A DNA stretch of 64,000 nucleotides. Source: Owenia fusiformis (Eukaryota; Annelida; Polychaeta; Sabellida; Oweniidae). Positions within the stretch are counted from its first letter, which is position 1; each line of letters starts with the position of its first letter. Below are positions 11,157 through 22,485 of the stretch, piece after piece. Location: contig CAIIXF020000006.1 of the NCBI GenBank assembly GCA_903813345.2, positions 26,605,936 through 26,669,935 of the forward strand, read 5' to 3'. The notes beneath the pieces are model-generated. The model was not told the origin of the DNA, did no database searches, and saw only the letters and a list, made by a program, of their open reading frames with translations. The position numbers were made by a program, and so were the translations under genes.

Positions 11157-14100
11157 TTACTTTGAAGCTGCAAGCGTAGCTATGACAGAGAGTGCAATTA
11201 CGTTGAATAGAGTCCCTGTATTAATTTTCGCCCCAGAAGAGTTCTTCTTGAATCCATTATCTGCGATCATCTTTTTGTACCATTTTGCTGAATCCTTTGC
11301 TGTTCTTGGTCGCTTTGGATCGGACATGTCCACATAGTAAAGACCATAGTGTTCCTCGTAGCCCCTACCCCATTCGAAGTTGTCCATTAACGACCATGCT
11401 GTATATGCTCGCACGTTCACATTATCTTTTCTAATCGCTGGAAATAAGCAATACATTACTTAAAATGAAACATTTGTTACTGATGTCGAACCCTGGTCGC
11501 AAAACGGGGGCTAATATGTCACAACGTCATGTGAGTGACATAAAATACAACACTTATATGTGGATCGCACAGTGCCTCTTCGTCAAAATCCTCTAAGAAA
11601 TTAATAAAAATAGATATTTCTCAATCTGCATCTTATTTTTTAAACATTTCACCCTCATCTCGGGCTCTATTCCTTGCTTGCACTTCAGAGGCGTATCTGC
11701 GAAGTTTTGCCATTGTACGCAGGTGGATGGTTATCTTGGATTTGAAATTGAGAGGGACGCCTTGATTGAAAATGGGAAGGCGATGGTGTGTTGAAAAACT
11801 GAATTCCAATGTTTGTAGTATAATAGCTGGAGTACAGTAATATGGCCCCTGTATGATTGGTTAAGTTAACAAGAATCCACATTATTTTGTTTTTCTCCAG
11901 ATGCCCTTTGTGCTAAACAATCCAAACTAAAATTGATATCAAATATAGATGACACGTACATGTAGTGTTCCGATAAGAAATCCTATTCTCAGCTCAATAA
12001 ATCGAAGTAAACGTGTCCCCTTATTTTGCGGTTTTCTCATTGAGATGATCTGTTTTACTAATTTGTAACTTTTCAATGAATTAAAACAATCGAATTCACT
12101 CAAGAAACTGGGTTCACTTCCATAAATTATTCGAGCACTTGTATTCAAGGAAGATTGGCTCCCAAAGTGCAACATCGATATTTTTCGATAGTTATAGGCT
12201 ATCAAATCTACAGATTAATATGTTCATTTTATTTTCAACAAGTAAATAAAATAAAGATTGATTGTATTAAAGAGCAAAAGTCTTTTCTGGGTCACTGCGA
12301 ATGGCATGATTTCCTCGAGTCTCTTCAGTTGCAAGCAACCATACTGGGACCGATTCGCGTCGTTCCACTACTGCCCTTAGTGGGGGCTCGCTACCATACT
12401 GTATGACTCCCGGCGTCTCCTATAGCCCGTCAGTGGAGGAACCAACCACAGTCTCACAATCTGTCTCCGACAAGAGCAGTCAGAGAACCAACCCATGCCA
12501 AGGGCCGGTAAACGGTTGGACCTTCGGACCGAGTGTCCTATAGAACTATTATCTTCAACGCCGTACCCGGGGCTCGAACGCGGGACCTTGTATCCCTCCG
12601 TACGCACGACCACAGTCACTAACCACCTAGGCTACACTGCTCAGGTGTCAAAACTACTCAAAAATGTAATATTTGTTCGAATATTTTGCTTGGATGAACA
12701 TGAACATGGCTATAGTAATCCTATTTTCTCAATTACTTGATTTTTGTATTCGAATATTACTAATTATAAACAACGACAACCACTACGAGCTTGGGTATGT
12801 GAAATTGGCTAATTTGCTACTTCATGTGATGAATGCGTCGCACTAAGGCAAAATATCTGGATATGCAAAATTTAACTCAATAATTCTTAATAGAGTACGA
12901 TATCATAGTTTAAATTCAAAATGTCTGTATTGGTTTTCAAATTAAAATGGCGAATTACGATCGTGTATGTAATTCCAAATCTGCTCATTTATTGAAATCC
13001 CAATCGATAAAAAAGTTACAGAATTAAAATGTAAAATTGAGCACCACTGGCCACTCACCAGGGATTGAAGCCCAAAGTTTTTACATTTCTCGGTTGTTAT
13101 TGCCTGTTAGGGACTCCCGGTAAAACGATATTAAATACAAGCTTCGTGACCTATAAATGAGCGCTTGGCATTGGCAGTTTCAAATTATCATTAAAACGCA
13201 CGTAAGACTATAGAAGAACTTCAACCTGGAAAGCTTTGTAAAATATGATAGCTTAAAGTCTCTATTTACATATAATACACCCACCTTTGAGAACGTTGTT
13301 AATGTATTGGTTGTAGAAATTCACTCTCCATGAGTCTTGTAACAAAACAGAGGTAGCGTTCCTATCTGAGATGCCATTCTCAGTAATGAAGATCTCGGGG
13401 TCATTGTACTCATTCTTCAGCCAGTTCAGCAGACGACGTATTCCCCAGGGCACCATGCGTAGCCAACTGGCACCGGAACTATAATTAAGAATGCTGCAGA
13501 GTTACCTTAGTTCACCCAGGTGCCCAAGAATCTCTAGATTTTGAAACTACGGTAGGAACTTCAGGTTAAAATACATTAGCTCATTCAAAGTTAAAATATA
13601 CGTTTAACATCCTTGCCATCAGTGAAATCAATGGGTGTCATTTTCCAATCACTCGTTACATTTTACAGTATTCATATTTATTGTATTATTTATAGTTTTC
13701 GAAACCCTCGAGATTTGGCCCCATAGCATGAACTTAGAATGGCTAAAATATTTTCAATATTCCAGTTTCCGTTCAGATCGTCTCCATTTGATAATGATGT
13801 ACATGTAAAATCGACTTACGTAGGCCAACTAGGATCAAAACTTTCTTTCCTGTCCTGGTCGTCCATATAGCTTGGAGTATTTGTAGCACTATTGGGGTCC
13901 ACATAGTGTTCTACAGCTTGGGTGGTGTATGTATTCAACCCGAAGAAGTCATGGGTACCTAGACAATGCAAAATTTGCGAATGACAAGACCTAAATAATT
14001 ACAGTAACTGGTCTTTATCTTCGTATTGGTTACATTGCTATCGTTTATTGAATGTTTTGGGGTCGTATGTTTTTTGTCCGATCAAGCGTTGATTTTGAGA

Positions 14101-17100
14101 ATTATTGTTTATGATGTGAAATGTCCATCATGCAATAAAGCACAAGAGGTACCCTGCGCGCAGAGTCTAGTTATATACTACGAAGACGAAGCTCTCTTTT
14201 AAGAAGTGAAGTCAAACGAATGCAAATGGTACACAAGAGGGGGCATTTGAAAACTTTTTAACGTCTTTCCCCAAGGCTGGCACATTCTCGTTACATAATA
14301 CGATGGCGTATAGAAATATATTTTCATGGGAATTAGAACCTCTTACTCCACGCATTGTATTTTTGCTTTATGCGTAACGGATTTCTTTTTTATCATGATT
14401 TATAAAAACTACTGGAAACAAAGGTTCCATCACATAGATACAAGTAGAAACATATCTTCGACATTCAAGAAATATATCATTTGCCCATCCTTACTTGAGA
14501 ACGTAATATTCATTTATTTAACATTTAAAAAATATAAATATTTTACCTTTAATATACGCTTGGTCAGCTTCTGTAAAGACAGGAAGTCTGGAAGCATTAT
14601 AGCCTTGAGCTAAACTTTTACTGCGCACTTGTTCCTTCATAATTTCTGGATAGTCGCCGTTTTTAAAGATGGCATGGGCAAACCATCCTATGGAAAATTG
14701 AAGACATCTTTCGCCAGCAGCCACGTCCAATGGATTGCTTGTATTTTTAGGAGATTTGAAGTCGGTGTTCAAAGTTATAGATATAACGCCTGGAATAGCA
14801 TTTCGGATGTATCAGGGACTTCAACTTATCATATGATTTTATATAAAGTATAATTAGATTACTCGTTCATTATTTTTGTATTGACAATCTCCATGGTAAC
14901 CTCAATTACTTATGTTTCCATGGTGTCTTGACTGCTCATCGATACACACAGCCTTTACTTACCTTTGGATTACAAAGCATAAGATAAATAGAGGCTCTGA
15001 TAAATCAGAATGGAAGGTTACCGTTGGATGGTCTGTTAAATCCTGTGTTATGATCAAATCTTAAATTTATTTCTAATTTCTAAAGGTGAAGATAATATGT
15101 TATTTAATGAAGTTTAAATCATCTAACAAAACATGTTTTAAAGTGTCGTCCAAAACGAAACGTCCAGCTGCCAAACTTTTGGAGGGATTTAAAAATATTT
15201 TTTTTGCAATTGCTTTAACATGTTTTTTTTCTCAGAAATAAAAAAAATTAAATGAAAAAATCTATAATTCTTAACTTATCTGACTTAATTCACTTCAGAT
15301 GAACACAAACACACATGAGATAAAGGAAAATGAATGACAAAATAATAATGAACTACCATTACAAAATAATGATAAACCCCAAAATTACCCATCAAGATCA
15401 CCAGATTAAGTCACGAGAGCTCAAGCGAAAAGAGATGCTCACCAACAGTACAATCTTTCCACTGAAAAGATCCAAAGTCTCATCTCAATTCGTTTACAAA
15501 TGCAAGATTTTTACCTTTCTGTGATGCTCTGAATGTGTCATTATAAGTGTGGTAGGCTTTAGCATGTGCTTTGATCATAGTATGCCCAGCTTTGTACACA
15601 GCTACACCGGGACTGACTATTCCAGGGGCAAAGCTTCCTTCTCCGTAGCCTTGCCATGCTACGACCCACGGCTCGTTAAAAGTCAGCCAATGTTTGACCT
15701 AAAATGTTCATTGTTGGCTCTACATCTTTCTCGTCTAATATTGAAGTTATTTTAGCAATGCTTGGACACACTGGACCAAATATACCCCAAATTTATCAAC
15801 AACGAATATTGATCAATATCAACATGTTCATAAACTAGTGATGTTTATTTTAGTTTATATCGAATCAGATTCAAAGGCAGACTAGTGCCAACATCTGAAT
15901 CAGAAGTGCTAAATACAAGACGGTCATTTTGAATTTTAAGTGAAATATTTATTACTGTATGTGTTGTTATTTTATATCAATCAAAAGTACTTGAAATCGT
16001 TTAGTCATAGATGACAGGGTCGAGGCTGATTTAATCAATATTGATAGGGGATGGTTGAGGGATGTGCTTGAGGTTGAAAATTGTTTCAATGATTAAACCT
16101 TTCTAGACACCTAAGAGGAATACAGACCTTGTCTTTACAAGACCATATCAATTAAGAACATGTATGTATATTTACAGTACACACATACGCTATGTTATCT
16201 TTTAGTCTTTATCAGATTTCTTAAACAAATCGGATGATTGAAACAATTGTGTTTTTTGAGCACTTGAAGATTTTACATAAATTACAGCAGCATGTTTTTT
16301 AACAAGCAATCACGTATTATTTCTATAATTACATGAGTTAATTCTTGCTTTGTATTATTGTCTCTTACGCTAACAATTACACGAGTTTAATCATATACAT
16401 TTCAAATGCTACGTAAATGAAATCTTAAATCGGATTTGTAACTCAGTAACGAATATTGAACCACTAACTGTTTATCAATTCGATATCATATAAGTGAATT
16501 GTACTATCATATATTGAACTAATTTGTTTATTTGCGATACTACTTGATGCAATATCTTGGATGATAAAACACTTACCCTATCACCATATCGTTGGAAACA
16601 GATAATGGCATACTGGTTAAAGTACTCAATCATAGTCTCGTTCTCCCAACCTCCAAAATCCTGAAGCGTCTGGGGAAGATCCCAGTGATAAAGGGTGACG
16701 AATGGTTTAATGTTGGCCGCGATGAGAGCGTCGATGAGGTCACTATAGTATTTTATCCCAGCCTCGTTGATGGTAGCGTTGGTCCCATCAGGGAAGATCC
16801 TTGCCCATGATATGGAAAATCTGTAGAATTGAACCTGAAAAGAAAGGTTGATTCTCCATTTGCTCTCCCATTTTTTCACTGATGAAAATATGATTGGGTA
16901 TTTTGATAGTAAAAAAATAAGGACGTAGTCCTGCAATACCATGGTATAAGACAACAGACATTTTTGATGAACGGGATCCACACGATTGAGAAAAATGCAC
17001 AAACGTATACATAGTCATTGCGAGAGTAAGACGTGGCAATGTATTTCGAGGTGAATACGGGTTATAGCATGACGGTAACGACACCTCTGAAAACGAGGTT

Positions 17101-20100
17101 AGACGACTACGATCACTGATTTATCCAATAAATGGCCGTGATGGAACAGAAAACTAAGGTTGGTGCATTATTTTCTTCTACTGTGTATCAATGAAAGGAT
17201 GAACGATTTTTGTAGGCATTGCATTCGGTGATGCATTTAGTAATGTATATTTTGAACGTATTCTTTGCAAATTGATGCCCGGGAATAACATGAAATAAGC
17301 GAAAAACTGTTGAGTTTGAAATTCAAAACTAACGACCTCGGGGTATATAGCTGTAACCTACATACGATCATAAAAAGCCAACTGAGCATTGGAAACCACC
17401 TAATATGTTCTACTTAAGCCATAATATTGTATTTTTAATTTGCGGTCACGCAAAAATTAATTGACGGTTACGCGAACCTCGTTCAAATATGTATCTCAGA
17501 TTCATTGTTATTAATTTTGTCATATTCATCAGTACTTGATGCTAATTCTTCTTTTGCCTCTTCATTGCTATCTTTTTGACTTTTTGACATTGCGTTTGAA
17601 ACCTTATTATTTACAATATGACCACGTTCCTGTTCTGGATTTGTCATTTTATGGCTTGTTTATACACAGTTTACTTACTGTTAATAGTTTGAGTGGCTCT
17701 GAGGTACATATACTGAGAAATCACGAGAATGGACTAAAAATATGAACTTCACGGTGTTACAGCATGACGGTAACGACACCTCTGGAAACGAGATTAGACG
17801 ACTACGATCACTGATTTATCCAATAAAATGGCCGCGATGGAACAGAAAACTAAGGTTGGTGCATTATTTTCTTCTACTGTGTATCAATGAAAGGATGAAC
17901 GATTTTTGTAGGCATTGCATTCGGTGATGCATTTAGTAATGTATATTTTGAACGTATTCTTTGCAAATCGATGCCCGGGGATAACATGAAATAAGCGAAA
18001 AACTTTTGAGTTTGAAATTCAAAACTACACAAAATTTAGTAATTTGTTTATTTTTGTCGATAGGGCATGGTCTACATTGCCTAACGACCTCGGGGTATAT
18101 AGATGTAACCTACATACGATCATAAAAAGCCAATTGAGCATTGGAAACCACCTAATATGTTCTACTTAAGCCATAATATTGTATTTCTAATTTGCGGTTA
18201 GGCAAAAAATTGATTGACGGTTACGCGAACCTCGTTCAAATATGTATCTCAGATTCATTGTTATTAATTTTGTCATATTCATCAGTACTTGAAGCTAATT
18301 CTTCTTTTGCCTCTTCATTGCTATCTTTTTGACTTTTTGAAATTAGTTTCATAAATAAAGCAAGACACAATTTTTTCCTTGCCCTATAGAGGCTCAAACA
18401 AGAGCGTCTCTTGCGAGTCCTGAAAACAAATATAAGCAATTCAATATTCCATTTCTTACCCATTATAACAATAACATGGAAAGAGGCTATCAGAACTAGC
18501 AACCTTGACTTGAAAGATGTACATGCACGTAACCGTCCGCTAAATATCGAATGTACATCTAATACAATACGGTACCGTCCATAGAATTCATATATAGTCG
18601 TCTAACGACATTGCGTTTGAAACCTTATTATTTACAATATGATCACGTTCCTGTTCTGGATTTGTCATTTTATGGCTTGTTTATACACAGTTTACTTACT
18701 GTTAATAGTTTGAGTGGCTCTGAGGCACATGTACTGAGAAATCACGAGAATGGACTAAAAAATATGAACTTCGACATCTCAGTCTGTAAGTTTACAGCTT
18801 ATATTCCGCTTCTAGTAAACCACCTGGCAGATTTGACCCAGTCTTTATAACCATCCATATATACGTCACCGAATGGAACTAGTTGAAAAGGAAATCTTAT
18901 CTGTGAATCTTGCCTACAGGTGAGAAAGAGGACATGCTGTCTTTCCCATCCGCCATTTTTTGTTATCGTTACCGCAAAATTTTGCAAATCGCCTTGACGT
19001 AACCGTCATGCTATAACACGGTGAACTTGGACATCTCAGTCGGTAAGTTTACAGCTTATATTCCGCTTCTAGTAAAACACCTGGCAGATTTGACCCAGTC
19101 TTTATAACCATCCATATATACGTCACCGAATGGAACTAGTTGAAAAGGAAATCTTATCTGTGAATCTTGCCTACAGGCGAGAAAGAGGACATGCTGTCTT
19201 TCCCATCCGCCATTTTTTGTTATCGTTACTGCAAAATTTTGCAAATCGCCTTGACGTAACCCTCATGCTATAACACCGTGAATATGCCTAAAGTACATCG
19301 GACGATAGAAGTCCACGACCCAGTATGCGAAAAACAAGCGCAGTTGAGTCATTCTACTTATATAATTTATAGATTGTCAAAAGGTTTCACATTGTTGTCA
19401 TTTTGTAAGTCATGATTTTAGACGTTTTTAGGCTAATCACTAACCCTGCACTAATTAAATAAAAGTCCATGCCATTCTTGGTCATACATGTGCTTTTGAA
19501 AAATTACAAATCGTCAGAATCGCAATGAAAGAGTGCGATGATTAACGATATGTACATAACAATCAAAAATGCTATATCATAATGTACATGTATCTAGACA
19601 AGTACTTGTTTGATTAAGCTTATAAATCAACTAAAGTATGAAGTACACTATTGGCCGATCACCATTCAAGTTATGCAACCTTAAGGCCCGGTCACACCGC
19701 CCGGACGTTGCTGGAGCGTTCCTTGAACGTTGAAAAAATTCATCAACGCTCGTCAACGCGCACAAAATGGGGAAAAAAAGAAAAACACGGGCGTTGGCTT
19801 AGCGGTGCACCGCTGAAGCCGGCGTTGCTTTAGCGTTGGTTAAGCGGTTGCGAGCGGTAGCTAGCGTTTGTTTAGCGGTAATGCGAGCGTTGGTATAGCG
19901 GCGTTCTGCGCATGAGAGCGTTGCCTCGGCGGGGGTAAATAGCAGCAGCGTTGGTTTAGCAGCATATCGCGTTTGACTACTGGGAAATTATTTCAAGTGG
20001 GAAGTGTTTAAGAGTAAAGACCTTTATTGGAATTTGTAACTTTAACAAAAGTCCTTCAAGGATTAAAGAAGAAATGTTTTAAATCTAAAGTGCTTCTATT

Positions 20101-22485
20101 AATGTAATATGACATTAAGAATGAATAACATTACAATTTTATTTAATAATCTCTCATATCATTTCAAACAAACATATCACAATTTAATCGTTGCATTTCC
20201 ATTACTTGGAACCGATTTAGGTTCAAATTGCTTTAACAATGTCTAATAACATTTACAGCAACGTAATAATCATGACGCATGACAAATTTTTGCTTTGCTG
20301 TGCGCGCATCAACTTTTTGTATAATACCATGACGAGTGCAACATTTTACAAGCTGCGCAGAAAATTCACAGATAATTTATTGAATTGCTTGACTTGAAAA
20401 CACTAGGTATATACTATATTTGAATAAAGGTCTCAGTAAAAGTCTATTTGTATTAACATCTAATGAAAAACAAAAATCGCATAATTCACCTTTTTAAAAT
20501 CCAAAATCACAAACTTTGAGCGCTTAATTTAGGAATTTACAATGCAAAAAATTGAAATGCCAGACATGAATATATATCAAATGCACAAGTGTCTCCACAG
20601 TGTTTTACACAGTGGTGCATTTCTCCACGTATTTATAGCCAAATTCTGGTCCCGCTCCGACACCTCTATACCAACGCCAAAGCAAAGTTCATCGCCGCCA
20701 TGGAACGCTGCGACAACGTCCGACACCGTTCCAACAACCCCATGTACGCTGATAAAACGCTAACAACCGCTCCACCGACGTTTGTGCAACGTTTAATCGC
20801 CGCCCGGGCAACGCTGGCGAAGCAGCGGTGGTCCAGCGTTTAAGATTTCTGCGTTGGTCTAGCGGATTCAAGCGTCCACGAACTTGCGTCTAGCGGTGCC
20901 AAACTTTGACTGGGCGTTGGTGGAGCGGTGATAAACTTTGCCAGGGCGTAAAATTGTCCCTTTTTCAACGCTCGCAATATTTTGAGCAGCTCAAAACTTT
21001 TGGAGCGTTAGGATGGCCACTCGAGAAACATTCGCGTTGGCTGAGCGTTTACAGCGTTGCTTTAACGGATGCCAACTTTTGTTAAACGGTGGTGAACGTT
21101 TACGAGCGTTGATGATTTTTTTCAACGTTCAAGGAACGCTCCAGCAACGTTTAGGCGGTGTGACCGGGCCTTTAGCTTCATGTACATTATAGAATATATT
21201 GGCCACGTTAATGATGTCATGTGATGTAACAAGTCAGGTTTTTTGAAATACATCATTAATCTACCTAACACATCCTAGCTTCCTAGAAAATAAAGTGGCA
21301 GTGTTTGGAAAGTTTATATAGACCTTGATAAAATGATAAACACAAAGAATAAAATCTTGTACCAGGTGTGAAAGGGTAGGAGGTCCTATCAAATTATGGT
21401 TCTATTTTCCATCGATCTATATGGTGACCTAAATACAACTCTTTCCCTTATTATCGTATCCACAATCAGGGCCAGTAAGGGCCTTTAAAAAAGGGGACCA
21501 TAATCCCCAGGGGACCATAATTTCTTTTACACCGGGATCATATACTGATGTAGATATGAAAAAATCGAGCCTAATTAAACCTTGATAAAAGGTGGCGCTG
21601 TGACACTGAGTTACGAGACAAACGGATGTATACCCTCTCTTCAAAACAACAATACAAAGTCACTGTGTACATGTAAAGTCCAAAGGGACTTTATGGATAC
21701 CATGTATATCCTACCCCTAAGAATTTCAGCATCTCAACGTCTTGTCTCCAGTTGTTGAAAGAATCACATGCGATGTCTCCAGTGGCATTTCCCTCGACCT
21801 TCCCATTATAGGAATGGCAGAATGTGTCCCAGATGTTCACCCCTTTCCCTGGAAAATGCAAATATCTTTACAGTTGTAGCCATTCATTTGATACAGTAGG
21901 GAGGGTATAAAGATACATTTAAAAAATGTGTACGTGAACATGTAGAATTATGGTCATCTATGGATTAGTTCTCTCATTTGTAGTGTTTACTTGGCCGACT
22001 GAGTGTAGGTATACAGAAAATAATTGTAATTAGATCCCTGGAAAAGTGAATTGAGAGCGGGACAGTATCCCCGGGGAAATATTACATGCTCACGTACAGG
22101 TTTTATTCAAAACCTACAACCTCCCTATTAAGATAAAACATGGGTCGTGCGCATTCCGCGTACCGTTCTAAAATGTGCAAAATGTAACATCTAAATTTTC
22201 TGAAAACAACACATGTTTTAATCATTCATACTCCTTACTCCCTCCCTCTTTTATTATCTCGATGTAGAATTACAAGGAATACATTTGCTAATGAAGTCAG
22301 GAACTAACATTGTGTTATTCGAAGGGCGTTTACTTACCACTTGCATTCCAGCCTCCCTCGATCTGATAGGAGGATGTGGCGCTGGACCAGATGAAATCTT
22401 CAGGGAAATCCCCATAGTAGAATTCGTCATCCGATTGTGTTGCTACTAAAACAATACATGTCGAAAGTAAGAATTTAAGCAACAT
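11157..22485 (-). CDS. Secreted beta-glycosidase, glycoside hydrolase family 1, with probable GPI-anchor signal
   Basis: Exons in transcript order: 22485-22338, 21848-21715, 16834-16577, 15698-15515, 14789-14547, 13958-13820, 13478-13285, 11437-11157. All phases agree, giving 526 residues. The start at 22485 opens a signal peptide ([18 protein letters not shown]); an upstream in-frame ATG at 22527 would put 14 polar residues in front and is less likely. GH1 hallmarks: [37 protein letters not shown], acid/base TFNEP (E189), nucleophile ITENG (E402), and [19 protein letters not shown]. The family hydrolyses beta-glucosides and beta-galactosides by a retaining mechanism; the closest animal relatives are lactase/phlorizin-hydrolase-like and cytosolic beta-glucosidase-like enzymes. 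After the catalytic domain, a Ser/Gly/Ala stretch is followed by hydrophobic [18 protein letters not shown] and the stop, as in GPI-anchored proteins. Substrate cannot be read from sequence. Confidence 0.95.
12320..12652 (-). mobile_element. tRNA-derived SINE
   Basis: Reading the - strand from about 12,650, a tRNA-like head contains a box-A-like TAGCCTAGGTGG (+ coordinates 12623-12634) and a box-B-like GTTCGAGCC (+ 12571-12579), followed by about 220 bases of GC-rich body. The GC content contrasts with the AT-rich intron around it. The body is not one I can name, and the 3' limit and target duplication are unclear. Open reading frames across it on both strands are incidental. Confidence 0.75.
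14150..14233. repeat. Dispersed ~85-bp repeat, copy 1
   Basis: TACCCTGCGCGCAGAGTCTAG, then GAAGCTCTCTTTTAAGAAG and CGAATGCAAA. The same block with few differences is at 49,675-49,758. It lies in a GH1 intron. GCGCGC makes it stand out from its surroundings. Confidence 0.8.
17055..19280. mobile_element. DNA transposon A (outer, interrupted by its relative B)
   Basis: Outer segments 17055-17749 and 19024-19280 together make about 952 bases and align end to end with element B. Relative to B they lack two internal blocks (about 57 and 265 bases). The left end is degenerate (CGGGTTATAGCATGACGG) and the right end is CCGTCATGCTATAACACCGTG-like (one base changed). AATA occurs on both flanks (17054-17057, 19281-19284), consistent with a target duplication. 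It lies in the intron between GH1 exons 2 and 3. Confidence 0.8.
17750..19023. mobile_element. DNA transposon B, inserted into transposon A
   Basis: Ends CACGGTGTTACAGCATGACGG and the complement of CACCGTGTTATAGCATGACGG are inverted. AACTT flanks both sides (17745-17749 and 19024-19028), a 5-bp target duplication. The insertion point is inside copy A: removing B plus one AACTT restores TATGAACTTGGACATCTCAG, matching B's own internal TATGAACTTCGACATCTCAG. The element is 1,274 bases. A - strand frame (18236-18502) contains a basic stretch and an acidic Ser/Glu-rich tail, but I do not recognise it as a transposase. Superfamily unassigned. Confidence 0.85.
19684..21171. mobile_element. Harbinger-like non-autonomous DNA transposon, 1,488 bp
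   Basis: Ends AGGCCCGGTCACACCGCC and its complement are flanked by TTA (19681-19683 and 21172-21174), a 3-bp TTA target duplication as in PIF/Harbinger elements. End similarity continues inward (GTTGCTGGAGCGTTCCTTGA). Subterminal regions (19684-19975, 20650-21171) are packed with GCGTTG.TTAGCGG-type words in both orientations; the middle is AT-rich. No transposase is present, and short ORFs come from the repeated words. It lies in a GH1 intron. Confidence 0.85.

Noticed and set aside
12377-12740. Overlapping ~80-residue frames on both strands
   Set aside because: They lie on the tRNA-derived SINE; GC-rich composition explains the openness.
13041-13115. tRNA-like stretch (CAGGGATTGAAGCCC)
   Set aside because: Only a B-box-like word; no A box, acceptor stem pairing or second arm was found. 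Possibly a SINE scrap.
16475-17002. Longer 175-residue - strand frame around GH1 exon 3
   Set aside because: Only 16834-16577 is exon; the flanks are intron, and splice sites agree with the GH1 alignment.
20542-20871. Several 60-84-residue frames
   Set aside because: They fall in the subterminal repeated words of the Harbinger-like element and have repetitive composition.
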